DNA from: Saccharofermentans sp.
GTDB taxonomy: Bacteria; Bacillota; Clostridia; Saccharofermentanales; Saccharofermentanaceae
Assembly (NCBI GenBank): GCA_024688685.1
Contig: JAILDX010000039.1
Span: 1 to 64,000 of the forward strand
Reading direction: 5' to 3'
DNA length: 64,000 bases
Shown here piece after piece: positions 42,077 to 49,911 of this stretch. The position numbers and the translations under genes were made by a program. Each line of letters starts with the position of its first letter. Within the stretch, counting starts at the first letter, position 1. The notes beneath the pieces were generated by a model. The model did no database searches. It saw nothing but the letters and a program-made list of their open reading frames with translations, and was not told where the DNA came from.

Positions 42077-43264
42077 TTAAAGTAATGATTCAAGACGTCT
42101 GCACGCCTCGGCAGTATTCTCTGCCGTCCCGAAAGCGGTAAGCCTGAAATATCCTTCTCCGGCCTTCCCGAAACCTTCTCCCGGCGTTCCGACAATCTGT
42201 GCCTCATTTAACAGTTTATCAAAAAACTCCCAGCTTCCCATATTATCCGGGCACAAAAGCCAGATATAAGGCGAGTTTTTTCCGCCCGTATAAAATATGC
42301 CCTTGCGGTCAAGAACATCTGCGATCATCGCGGCATTTCTGCGGTAATAATCGATATTCGCCAGGCACTGGTGCATTCCTGCCTTTGACAGAGCCGCCTC
42401 CGCCGCCCTCTGAACGGGATAAGACACGCCGTTGAACTTCGTTGACTGTCTTCTGAACCACATCTTGTTCAGGCTCGTTCCGTCGTCTGATACCAGACCC
42501 TCGGGGACTACGGTCCATCCGCATCTTACACCGGTGAAACCGGCGAACTTTGAGAATGAACAGATCTCGACCGCGCACTTGTCAGCTCCCTCTATACCGT
42601 AGATGGTGTGCGGGAGTTCGTCTGTGATGAATGCCTCATACGCGGAGTCGTAAATGATGAGCGAACCTGTTTCGAGAGCGTAGTTTACCCATGCGGCAAG
42701 CTGCTCGCCGTTGTATGCCGCACCCGTGGGATTGTTGGGCGAACAGATGTAGATAACGTAAGCCTTCTTCTCCCCGATGGCGTCGGGCATGGGCAGGAAA
42801 CCGTTCTCCCTGCTTCCCTTTATCAGCGTGATAATGTTTCCGTTCATCAGGTTGGAGTCAACATAAACAGGATAAACGGGATCGGGAATGAGCACATCAT
42901 TTGCTCCCAGAATGTCGACGAAATTGCCAAGGTCGCTCTTCGCACCATCTGACACGAAGATCTCGCTGAGCTTGATCTCGGCATTATTGTCGCGGTAATG
43001 ATCCGCGATCGCCTGTCTGAGGAACTCATATCCGGCCTCCGGCGGGTACCCTCTGAAAGTGTCCCCTCTTCCCATCTCCTGCGCCGCATCAGACATGGCG
43101 CTGACAACTACAGGCGCGAGCGGAAGCGTTACATCGCCGATGCCGAGCCTTATGAGCACCTTCTCGGGATTCTCCGCCGAATACCTGCGAACTCTGGACG
43201 CGATCTCCGAAAAGAGATACGTCTCCTTAATGTTGTGAAAATTGCTGTTTGTCTTAATGTTCAT
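42077..43264 (-). CDS. dapL: LL-diaminopimelate aminotransferase
   Basis: From the ATG at 43264 the product is 395 aa, the family length; an in-frame ATG at 43333 lies inside a leader hairpin and lacks a ribosome binding site. Motifs: LGIGDVTLPLAP, YICSPNNPTGA, the PLP lysine in CSFSKFAGFTG. It converts tetrahydrodipicolinate to LL-diaminopimelate in one step; the epimerase for the next step is the DapF part of the fusion at 54204-58265. The leader carries a terminator-like hairpin. Confidence 0.92.
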   Translation of the reverse strand: MNIKTNSNFHNIKETYLFSEIASRVRRYSAENPEKVLIRLGIGDVTLPLAPVVVSAMSDAAQEMGRGDTFRGYPPEAGYEFLRQAIADHYRDNNAEIKLSEIFVSDGAKSDLGNFVDILGANDVLIPDPVYPVYVDSNLMNGNIITLIKGSRENGFLPMPDAIGEKKAYVIYICSPNNPTGAAYNGEQLAAWVNYALETGSLIIYDSAYEAFITDELPHTIYGIEGADKCAVEICSFSKFAGFTGVRCGWTVVPEGLVSDDGTSLNKMWFRRQSTKFNGVSYPVQRAAEAALSKAGMHQCLANIDYYRRNAAMIADVLDRKGIFYTGGKNSPYIWLLCPDNMGSWEFFDKLLNEAQIVGTPGEGFGKAGEGYFRLTAFGTAENTAEACRRLESLL

Positions 43265-43280
43265 AAACGACCGCTTTCTG

Positions 43281-43331
43281 TAAAAAATATAGCGCTTACA
43301 ACCTGCGGGGTCACCGTAGGAAGTAAGCGCC
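43281..43331 (-). terminator. Terminator-like hairpin in dapL leader (attenuator)
   Basis: On the minus strand GGCGCTTAC (43331-43323) pairs with GTAAGCGCT (43299-43291); inner CCTACGG/CCGCAGG also pair; six T bases follow. An upstream TTAAGC can pair instead with the first arm. It sits between the dapL promoter and start codon. Confidence 0.65.
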
Positions 43332-43357
43332 ATTGCTTAAGCTTAATTAACACACGA

Positions 43358-43386
43358 TTTATACTCTTTTTTAATTAGGTTGTCAA
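43358..43386 (-). promoter_or_regulatory. dapL-glmS-purF promoter
   Basis: Minus-strand -35 TTGACA (43386-43381) and -10 TATAAA (43363-43358) with a 17-bp spacer, near consensus. The leader to the dapL ATG is about 87 nt. Confidence 0.8.
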
Positions 43387-43390
43387 GTTT

Positions 43391-43420
43391 GGGGACGGTT
43401 CTGAATTTAGGGACACATCT
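43391..43420. repeat. ~30-bp repeat, copy 3
   Basis: Unit GGGGACGGTTCTGAATTTAG then GGACACATCT, forward orientation, just upstream of the dapL promoter. Followed by GAGGACTGAAGC, part of a longer composite repeat. With copy 4 it brackets the peptide gene in inverted orientation. Confidence 0.85.
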
Positions 43421-43467
43421 CCATCTGTAGGCACCGAGGACTGAAGCATTCAGTGTGGGCTGAATTG

Positions 43468-43635
43468 TCAAGCCTTGACGGGATGCTGATCCTTATCCCA
43501 GTCAATACCCTTTTTTTCCTTCCCGCCGGCCTGGATCGTTCTGGTGCCGAAAACATCAACCCTTATAGGAGTAATACCGCCTGTTACTTCTTTCAGATCG
43601 TCGAGGTTCAATTCGTTCATATCAGTATCTGCCAT
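43468..43635 (-). CDS. Double-glycine leader peptide (bacteriocin-like precursor)
   Basis: From the ATG at 43635, with GGAGG seven to ten bases upstream, the product is 55 aa. The first 20 residues look like a double-glycine leader (NELNLDDLKEVTGG), the type cleaved by C39-peptidase transporters in class II bacteriocins and some RiPPs. The remaining 35 residues (starting ITPIRVDVFG) contain no Cys and end with a charged tail. No transporter or modification enzyme is nearby. It may be a secreted peptide or a lone precursor served from elsewhere. Confidence 0.55.
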   Translation of the reverse strand: MADTDMNELNLDDLKEVTGGITPIRVDVFGTRTIQAGGKEKKGIDWDKDQHPVKA

Positions 43636-43710
43636 AATGATCTCCTCCCTTCCCAACACTTACATGTATGATACCACAAGCCGCCCGAAAATGGGACTGC
43701 CGGAAGGTCA

Positions 43711-43742
43711 GGTCTGTCCCCAAATTCAGAACCGTCCCCAAA
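43711..43742. repeat. ~30-bp repeat, copy 4
   Basis: Reverse orientation (TGTCCCCAAATTCAGAACCG). It lies upstream of the peptide gene and forms an inverted pair with copy 3 across about 320 bp. Confidence 0.85.
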
Positions 43743-43779
43743 TAGAAGACCTGCCGTCCCGAAGGGCGACAGGTCTTCA
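43743..43779 (-). terminator. Terminator downstream of glnN
   Basis: GAAGACCTG (43745-43753) pairs with CAGGTCTTC (43770-43778), with a GC inner stem and a TTCG-type loop. A second hairpin ACACATCG/CGATGTGT lies at about 43811-43868, nearer the glnN stop. The region 43636-43876 contains no gene. Confidence 0.7.
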
Positions 43780-43876
43780 AAAAGCGGTATGATACGGGCA
43801 AGTTCATCAAACACATCGTCGTGCTCAAACACGAGACCTCCGGTCTAACTGCGCGCGGCGATGTGTTTTCTTCATG

Positions 43877-45961
43877 TCAGACTCCGAACAGCAGTTCACC
43901 GTATGTGGGGAACGGCCAGTATTCAGCTGCGGTTTCGAGCTCGAGCTTGTCGCAGTCTGCACGGAGTGCGTTCATTGCAGGGATCATTTCGTCCTTGATC
44001 TTGTCTGCGAGAACTTCGTAATCGTCGATGGCATCGCATTCACTGATGAGTGCGTTGAGTGCCTTAAGGTCTTTGTTTGCAGCGCTCATGTCTGCTGAGA
44101 TCGCTGCGAATGTTTCCTTCTCAAAATCTGCGGATCCACCGGCAGCTGTGATGGCTGCTATCTCAGAAGCGAGGTCAGACTCGTATGCGGATACTGCGGG
44201 CAGAATGTCCTGCTTAGCCATTACTGACATTGTTTCGTACTCAATGTTCAGGAGCTTGCAGTACTTCTCGAGGAAGATCTCGTGACGTGATCTCATTTCA
44301 ACTTCCGAGTAAACGTGATGCTTTGTGAGGAGCTCAACGTTCTTGGGATCGAGATAATGCTTAACTGCATCAGGCAGTGTCTTGTAGTTGGACAGGCCTC
44401 TCTTCTCTGCCTCGACTACCCAGGAATCATCGTAGCCGTTGCCGTTGAAGAGGATGCGCTTATGTGCTGTGATCTCTGTCTTGATGAGCTCATGGAGTGC
44501 GCTCTCAAAATCAGATACGCCCTCAAGCTTATCTGCGAAACCGCTCAGAACTTCTGCAACTGCAGCGTTCAGGATCGTGTTAGCCATTGCAATGGAAGCA
44601 GCAGAACCGAGCATCCTGAACTCGAACTTGTTGCCTGTAAATGCGAACGGGCTTGTTCTGTTACGGTCTGTTGTATCCTTGGGGAACCTGGGCAGAACAT
44701 CTACGCCAACCTTCATGATTTCCTTCTCCTTTGAGCCGTAAGGACGGTCCTCAACAATGGACTCAAGGATCTCTGTAAGCTCGGAACCGAGGAATACGGA
44801 GATGATTGCCGGAGGTGCCTCGTTAGCGCCGAGACGGTGATCGTTGCCTGCGGATGCAACAGAGAGACGGAGCAGATCCTGGTACTCGTCAACAGCCTTG
44901 ATAACAGCTGTCAGGAAGATGAGGAACTGAGCGTTGTCCCTGGGTGTGGCACCGGGATCGAGGAGGTTGATACCCGTGTCTGTGGAAATGGACCAGTTGT
45001 TGTGCTTGCCGGAACCATTTACACCCTCGAAAGGCTTTTCGTGAAGGAGGCATACAAGGTCGTGCTTCCTTGCGATCTTCTGCATCATTTCCATTGTCAG
45101 CTGATTGTGATCAGCAGCGATGTTTGTCGTAGTAAAGATAGGAGCAAGCTCGTGCTGTGAAGGAGCAACTTCGTTATGCTCTGTTGTAGCAAGGATACCG
45201 AGCTTCCAGAGCTCATCGTTAAGCTCTTTCATGAAAGCCTGTACACGGGGCTTGATTACGCCGAAATAGTGATCCTCAAGCTGCTGTCCCTTCGGCGGGA
45301 GCGCACCGAACAATGTTCTGCCTGTGTAGATAAGATCCTTACGCTGATCGTACATCTTCTTGTCGATGAGGAAGTATTCCTGCTCAGGTCCTACTGTCGT
45401 GCGGATGTATGTTACTTCATCCTTGCCGAAGATCTTCATAATACGGAGTGCCTGCTTGTTGATAGCCTCCATTGAACGGAGCAAAGGCGTCTTCTTATCA
45501 AGTGCCTCGCCTGTGTATGAACAGAAAGCTGTGGGGATGCAGAGAACGCCATCCTTGATGAATGCAAATGATGTCGGATCCCATGCTGTATATCCACGTG
45601 CCTCAAATGTTGCTCTGATACCACCTGAAGGGAAAGATGATGCGTCAGGTTCGCCCTGGATTAGCTCCTTGCCTGAGAAGTGCATTATTACACGTCCGTC
45701 ATCCTGAGGAGCGATAAAGCTGTCGTGCTTCTCTGCTGTAATGCCTGTAAGGGGCTGGAACCAGTGTGTATAGTGTGTGGCACCCTTCTCGATAGCCCAC
45801 TGCTTCATCTCGTTAGCAATAACTGTCGCAGCTTCAGGTGTCAGTCTCTTGCCGTGATCGATAGCTTCCTTGACTGCCTTGTAGACATCCTTGGGAAGTC
45901 TTGATTTCATCACGCTCTCGTTAAAAACGTTTTCTCCGAAAAACTCTTCTACAGTTCTCAT
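43877..45961 (-). CDS. glnN: Glutamine synthetase type III
   Basis: The 694-aa enzyme has the GSIII layout: [10 protein letters not shown] for the catalytic site, [23 protein letters not shown], and [17 protein letters not shown]. It joins ammonia to glutamate. GSIII is the large dodecameric form typical of Bacteroidetes and many Clostridia. It is divergent from a type I-like glnA; the gap contains back-to-back promoters and a terminator-like hairpin in the glnN leader. Confidence 0.93.
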   Translation of the reverse strand: MRTVEEFFGENVFNESVMKSRLPKDVYKAVKEAIDHGKRLTPEAATVIANEMKQWAIEKGATHYTHWFQPLTGITAEKHDSFIAPQDDGRVIMHFSGKELIQGEPDASSFPSGGIRATFEARGYTAWDPTSFAFIKDGVLCIPTAFCSYTGEALDKKTPLLRSMEAINKQALRIMKIFGKDEVTYIRTTVGPEQEYFLIDKKMYDQRKDLIYTGRTLFGALPPKGQQLEDHYFGVIKPRVQAFMKELNDELWKLGILATTEHNEVAPSQHELAPIFTTTNIAADHNQLTMEMMQKIARKHDLVCLLHEKPFEGVNGSGKHNNWSISTDTGINLLDPGATPRDNAQFLIFLTAVIKAVDEYQDLLRLSVASAGNDHRLGANEAPPAIISVFLGSELTEILESIVEDRPYGSKEKEIMKVGVDVLPRFPKDTTDRNRTSPFAFTGNKFEFRMLGSAASIAMANTILNAAVAEVLSGFADKLEGVSDFESALHELIKTEITAHKRILFNGNGYDDSWVVEAEKRGLSNYKTLPDAVKHYLDPKNVELLTKHHVYSEVEMRSRHEIFLEKYCKLLNIEYETMSVMAKQDILPAVSAYESDLASEIAAITAAGGSADFEKETFAAISADMSAANKDLKALNALISECDAIDDYEVLADKIKDEMIPAMNALRADCDKLELETAAEYWPFPTYGELLFGV

Positions 45962-45993
45962 ACCACATTTTCTCCTTTGCTTTTTCCGAAAAC

Positions 45994-46034
45994 AAAAAAG
46001 ACGCCACGAACCCCTAAAGGTTCATGGCGTCCTT
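45994..46034 (-). terminator. Terminator-like hairpin in glnN leader
   Basis: On the minus strand GACGCCATGAACC pairs with GGTTCGTGGCGTC (one C-A mismatch region) around TTTAGG, followed by TTTTTTGTTTT. It lies between the promoter and the glnN start, so it would end transcription unless countered. Confidence 0.8.
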
Positions 46035-46059
46035 GCCGTTTGTCTTCACTTATGCGGTC

Positions 46060-46088
46060 AATATACACCTCGGTTTTTTTGTTGTCAA
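46060..46088 (-). promoter_or_regulatory. glnN promoter
   Basis: Minus-strand -35 TTGACA (46088-46083) and -10 TATATT (46065-46060), 17-bp spacer. The start point would be near 46053, about 19 bases before the leader hairpin. Confidence 0.75.
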
Positions 46089-46102
46089 CAACAAATTTCA
46101 GG

Positions 46103-46131
46103 TTGACATCAAGTAGGCCGAGTGGCAATAT
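46103..46131 (+). promoter_or_regulatory. glnA promoter
   Basis: -35 TTGACA (46103-46108) and -10 CAATAT (46126-46131), 17-bp spacer. It is back to back with the glnN promoter, 15 bp between the -35 boxes. Confidence 0.65.
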
Positions 46132-46136
46132 TTATT

Positions 46137-46199
46137 AATGAACAAAGGCGTTCATTCTGTGTTATTTATATGCACGGAATGGCGCCGTTTTCTTTTTTT
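46137..46199 (+). promoter_or_regulatory. ANTAR-type dual hairpin with T tract in glnA leader
   Basis: First hairpin AATGAAC/GTTCATT with six-base loop AAAGGC (46137-46156); second ACGG/CCGT enclosing AATGGC plus one base (46174-46188), then TTTTCTTTTTTT. Both loops have A at position 1 and G at position 4, the pattern bound by ANTAR antiterminators. An alternative stem CATTCTGTG/CACGGAATG overlaps both hairpins. An ANTAR protein is encoded downstream. Confidence 0.6.
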
Positions 46200-46222
46200 G
46201 GATCAAAAAGCGGAGGATGAAT

Positions 46223-47398
46223 ATGGACTGCTCATTGGAAGAATTCATGCAGTATATCGAAGAAGAAGATATCAAGTTTATAAGACTCGCGTTCTGCGAC
46301 GTTCACGGTAACCTTAAGAATATTTCGGTCATGCCCCACAGGCTGGAGGAAGCGATCAGTTACGGCATCCCGATCAATGCATCTCTGATACCCGGTTTCG
46401 GCGAGAATGTATATCCGGATCTGTTCCTGCATCCTGATATTTCGACAACGACTCTTCTGCCCTGGCGCCCGGAGAGCGGCAAGGTTATAAGAATGCTCTG
46501 TGATATTACCCTTCAGGACGGAACGCCTTTCGCGATCGATACGCGCAACGTTTTGAAAAAGGCAATAGATGTAGCATCAAAGGAAGGTATCAAGTTCAGG
46601 TTCGGTTCCAGGAGCGAGTTCTATCTTTTCAAGACGGACGAGGACGGCAATCCGACGAAGATCCCCTGCGACAATGCAGGATACATGGATATCGCACCGC
46701 TCGATAAGGGCGAGAATGTCCGCCGCGACATCTGCCTGACTCTCGAAAGGATGGGCATCCTCCCTATCAATTCCCACCACGAGGCAGGTCCCGGTCAGAA
46801 CCAGATCGATTTCGCGTCCAGTGATCCACTGAAGGCCGCTGACAATGTTGTAACTTATATATCCGTTGTTAAGACGATCGCAGCCCGCTACGGCTTTGTG
46901 GCAGACTTCTCTCCCAAGCCGCTGGAAGGTGCGCCCGGCAACGGTTTCCACATTAATGTTCTCGCTATTTCGGACGACGGAAAGCAGATCCTTTCACCTG
47001 CTATCGCAGGCATACTGGAGCACATTCACGACACGACTGTTTTCTTCAATAATTCAGAGCAGTCTTACAGAAGATTCGGTGAAGGAAGTGCACCGAGATA
47101 CATCTCATGGTCAGCTGAGAACAGAGGCCAGCTCATAAGGATCCCGCCCGTAGGAAAATCAGGTTATCACTACGCACAGCTGAGATCTCCTGATGCGAAT
47201 GCAAATCCTTATCTGGCAATGGCTCTCATAATCTACGAGTGCCTTGACGGAATAAAGAAAAACCTCGAACTGCCATCGGCAGTCACGACGCCGGAGCCGC
47301 TTCCAGTTTCGCTTGATGAAGCGAAGAGACTCGCGCTGGCAGACCCGTTCGTAAATGAATCATTCGGTAAGGAACTGGTGGAAGCATACTGTAGATAA
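46223..47398 (+). CDS. glnA: Glutamine synthetase (type I-like, short)
   Basis: From the ATG at 46223, six bases after GGAGG (an ATG at 46217 abuts the ribosome binding site), the product is 391 aa, about 50 shorter than usual type I enzymes. Conserved parts are SRSEFYLF, HHEAGPGQNQIDF, GNGFHINV, NRGQLIRIP and RSPDANANPYLA. It likely makes glutamine or acts as a regulatory paralogue of glnN. The leader carries an ANTAR-type antitermination signal. Confidence 0.85.
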   Translation: MDCSLEEFMQYIEEEDIKFIRLAFCDVHGNLKNISVMPHRLEEAISYGIPINASLIPGFGENVYPDLFLHPDISTTTLLPWRPESGKVIRMLCDITLQDGTPFAIDTRNVLKKAIDVASKEGIKFRFGSRSEFYLFKTDEDGNPTKIPCDNAGYMDIAPLDKGENVRRDICLTLERMGILPINSHHEAGPGQNQIDFASSDPLKAADNVVTYISVVKTIAARYGFVADFSPKPLEGAPGNGFHINVLAISDDGKQILSPAIAGILEHIHDTTVFFNNSEQSYRRFGEGSAPRYISWSAENRGQLIRIPPVGKSGYHYAQLRSPDANANPYLAMALIIYECLDGIKKNLELPSAVTTPEPLPVSLDEAKRLALADPFVNESFGKELVEAYCR

Positions 47399-47424
47399 AA
47401 CTTTAAATCTTAAGGCGGAAAGAT

Positions 47425-48009
47425 ATGGGAAAGGAAGAGAAATACAGCGTACTGCTCGCATCGTCAAACGAGAAGTTTGACCAGATGTTGATGTCTCTTC
47501 TTCCCGCTGACGAATACGGTCCTATCCACATCGTCAACTCCATAGGAGCGGCAAGACGAATGATGACGGAGAGGACCTACGACATGCTTATAATTAATGC
47601 TCCTCTCAAGGACGAGAGAGGAACGAATTATGCGATTGATGTAGCGCACGAGACAGGAGTCGGAGTCATGCTCTTCCTCGATGCTGATATCTTTGAAGAG
47701 GTCAGCGTTTTCACGGAGCAGTACGGTGTTCTGACGCTGTCAAAGCCCGCTGCAACGAGTGTCATATCACAGTCTTTGCGACTCCTTTGTGCAACGAGGC
47801 AAAGGCTCAAGAGAATGGAAGTCAAGGCGGCTTCTTTCGAAGACAAGATCGAAGAGATCAAGCTCGTAAACCGTGCAAAATTACTGCTTATCGGAACGGG
47901 CAAATTCGATGAGAAATCCGCCCACAGATTTATAGAAAAAGTTGCGATGGATTCAAGGAGTCCGCGCCGTAAAGTAGCTGAAGAAATAATAGCAAGATAT
48001 AAGGAGTAA
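47425..48009 (+). CDS. ANTAR-domain antitermination regulator
   Basis: The 194-aa product has a receiver-like fold (residues 8-125) without the normal acidic pocket, a coiled coil (125-150) and a C-terminal ANTAR domain ([30 protein letters not shown], ending [12 protein letters not shown]). ANTAR proteins bind paired RNA hairpins to prevent termination. It follows glnA by 26 bases. It is the obvious partner of the hairpins at 46137-46199. Regulation by nitrogen status is inferred. Confidence 0.85.
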   Translation: MGKEEKYSVLLASSNEKFDQMLMSLLPADEYGPIHIVNSIGAARRMMTERTYDMLIINAPLKDERGTNYAIDVAHETGVGVMLFLDADIFEEVSVFTEQYGVLTLSKPAATSVISQSLRLLCATRQRLKRMEVKAASFEDKIEEIKLVNRAKLLLIGTGKFDEKSAHRFIEKVAMDSRSPRRKVAEEIIARYKE

Positions 48010-48014
48010 CCGTT

Positions 48015-49607
48015 ATGACAAAGTACATCTTCGTTACGGGAGGAGTTGTTTCGGGCCTTGGAAAAGGTATCACGGCAGCCTCCCTTGGCAGACTGTTGAA
48101 AATGCGCGGACTTAAGGTCGCCGCACAGAAGCTCGATCCCTATATAAACGTGGATCCCGGAACGATGAGCCCCTACCAGCACGGTGAGGTTTACGTCACG
48201 GAGGACGGCGCCGAGACCGACCTGGATCTCGGTCATTATGAGAGATTCATCGATGAAGATCTGAACCGTTTTTCAAATCTTACGACAGGTAAGGTTTATT
48301 CCAACGTAATCGCAAAGGAACGCCGCGGCGAGTATCTGGGTTCCACCGTTCAGATCATTCCGCACATCACTGATGAGATCAAGCGTTTCATCTACAACGT
48401 CGGAAGAGAGACGAGCGCTGACGTTGTTATAACTGAGGTCGGCGGCACGATCGGTGACATCGAAGGCCAGCCGTTCATCGAGGCAATAAGACAGGTAGGT
48501 AACGAAGTCGGACGAGATAATTCACTCTATGTTCACGTATGTCTTCTCCCCTATCTCAAGGCATCCGGCGAGCATAAGACAAAGCCTACACAGCACTCCG
48601 TAAAGGAGCTCCAGGGAATGGGAATCACGCCGGACATCATCGTCCTGCGTACCGACGAGCTGATCGAGGACAAGAGCATCTTCGGAAAGATCGCTCACTT
48701 CTGCAACGTTAAAGATGACTGCGTAATCGAGAACACGACACTGCCCATTTTGTATGAGGCTCCGCTGATGCTCGAGAGATCCGGAATGTCCGATATCGTA
48801 TGCCGCGGCCTTAAGCTCGAAGTACCTGCTCCCGACCTTTCTGAATGGGAGTCACTGATCGACAGGATCAAGTCAAGAACACGCACGGTTACGATCGGTC
48901 TTGTCGGCAAATACACTCAGCTACACGACGCATATCTTTCAGTCGCTGAAGCACTTCATCACGCAGGCTATTTTTGCGACTGCCACGTCAGCATAAAGTG
49001 GATCGATTCAGAGCTCCTGAACGAAGAGAATTATATCGACACTTTGAGTGCTGTTAACGGCATCGTTGTACCCGGCGGTTTCGGCGGAAGAGGCATCGAA
49101 GGAATGATCCTGACCGCGCGCTACTGCCGCGAAAACAACGTTCCCTATCTCGGAATCTGCCTCGGAATGCAGATAGCAGTTATCGAAGCTGCACGCGACC
49201 TGCTCGGATATAAGGATGCTGATTCCGGCGAGTTCGCACCTGATTCTGAACATAAGGTAATCGACTTCATGCCCGGTCAGAGCGACGAGATCGCCAAGGG
49301 CGGAACGCTCAGACTCGGCAGCTATCCCTGCGTTATCAAGGAAGGCACAACAATGGCCGCATGCTATGGAGCAACAAACATCGCAGAGCGCCACAGACAC
49401 AGATATGAGTTCAACAACGACTACCGCGAAGAGCTGACCAATGCAGGTCTTACGATAAGTGGAACTTCTCCCGATGACCTGCTCGTTGAGACGGTTGAAT
49501 ACACAGATCACAAGTTCTTTGTCGGAGTTCAGTATCACCCCGAGTTCAAGAGCAGACCTAACAGGCCGCATCCCCTTTTCGCGGGGCTGGTGAAGGCATC
49601 GCTGTAA
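48015..49607 (+). CDS. pyrG: CTP synthase
   Basis: The 530-aa enzyme aminates UTP using glutamine. The N-terminal amidoligase domain begins [17 protein letters not shown]; the C-terminal glutaminase has GICLGMQ (nucleophile Cys) and [10 protein letters not shown]. Its start follows the ANTAR gene by five bases, so glnA, the regulator and pyrG form an operon. Confidence 0.95.
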   Translation: MTKYIFVTGGVVSGLGKGITAASLGRLLKMRGLKVAAQKLDPYINVDPGTMSPYQHGEVYVTEDGAETDLDLGHYERFIDEDLNRFSNLTTGKVYSNVIAKERRGEYLGSTVQIIPHITDEIKRFIYNVGRETSADVVITEVGGTIGDIEGQPFIEAIRQVGNEVGRDNSLYVHVCLLPYLKASGEHKTKPTQHSVKELQGMGITPDIIVLRTDELIEDKSIFGKIAHFCNVKDDCVIENTTLPILYEAPLMLERSGMSDIVCRGLKLEVPAPDLSEWESLIDRIKSRTRTVTIGLVGKYTQLHDAYLSVAEALHHAGYFCDCHVSIKWIDSELLNEENYIDTLSAVNGIVVPGGFGGRGIEGMILTARYCRENNVPYLGICLGMQIAVIEAARDLLGYKDADSGEFAPDSEHKVIDFMPGQSDEIAKGGTLRLGSYPCVIKEGTTMAACYGATNIAERHRHRYEFNNDYREELTNAGLTISGTSPDDLLVETVEYTDHKFFVGVQYHPEFKSRPNRPHPLFAGLVKASL

Positions 49608-49610
49608 AAT

Positions 49611-49640
49611 AGGGACGGTTCTGAACTTAGGGACACATCT
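49611..49640. repeat. ~30-bp repeat, copy 5
   Basis: Forward unit directly after the pyrG stop, followed by AAATGAAGACCACCG, part of the composite repeat also seen at 52128-52190. Confidence 0.85.
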
Positions 49641-49689
49641 CCCCGGCTGTAAATGAAGACCACCGCTGAGCGCGGACTGTATTAGAGTT

Positions 49690-49801
49690 GTTACACAAGC
49701 TGTTACACAAATAATGATTTCAAAAGCTTTTTTGTGTAAATCAAGCCTGTTTTACACAAGTCGTTACACAAATCTCCATTTCAAACGAGTTTTTGTGTAA
49801 C
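49690..49801. repeat. Two tandem ~50-bp TTACACAA hairpin repeats
   Basis: Units 49690-49739 and 49752-49801 each begin TTACACAAG..GTTACACAAAT and end TTTTTGTGTAA, so each can fold on itself. They match the unit in the tRNA array at 34922-34972. The region 49608-49911 holds no gene. Confidence 0.65.
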
Positions 49802-49847
49802 AGTACCTGCATATGTTGGGGTTACCATTGGGCTGAAACGATAAATA

Positions 49848-49875
49848 GGGACGGTTCCAAAAACAGAACCGTCCC
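49848..49875. terminator. Palindromic form of the ~30-bp repeat (copy 6), likely terminator
   Basis: GGGACGGTTC (49848-49857) pairs with GAACCGTCCC (49866-49875) around CAAAAACA. It lies between convergent pyrG and the M56 peptidase gene and could end either transcript; T tracts are short. Confidence 0.6.
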
Positions 49876-49911
49876 TAAACTATCAAGCAATCAGTGCGCA
49901 GTCTGAATTAC

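Noticed and set aside
42063..42077. glmS ribozyme upstream of glmS
   Set aside because: Only 13 bases separate dapL and glmS, too short for the ribozyme.
43265..43333. N-terminal extension of DapL from the ATG at 43333
   Set aside because: It lies in the leader hairpin, has no ribosome binding site and does not match DapL family starts.
43264..43358. Lysine riboswitch in the dapL leader
   Set aside because: The leader is far shorter than the lysine aptamer; only a hairpin with a T tract is visible.
43617..43832. 71- and 68-codon minus-strand frames upstream of the peptide gene
   Set aside because: They run through a terminator hairpin and a ~30-bp repeat copy and lack ribosome binding sites.
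34922..49801. CRISPR array
   Set aside because: The TTACACAA units are few, imperfect and hairpin-shaped without regular spacers; no cas genes are present.
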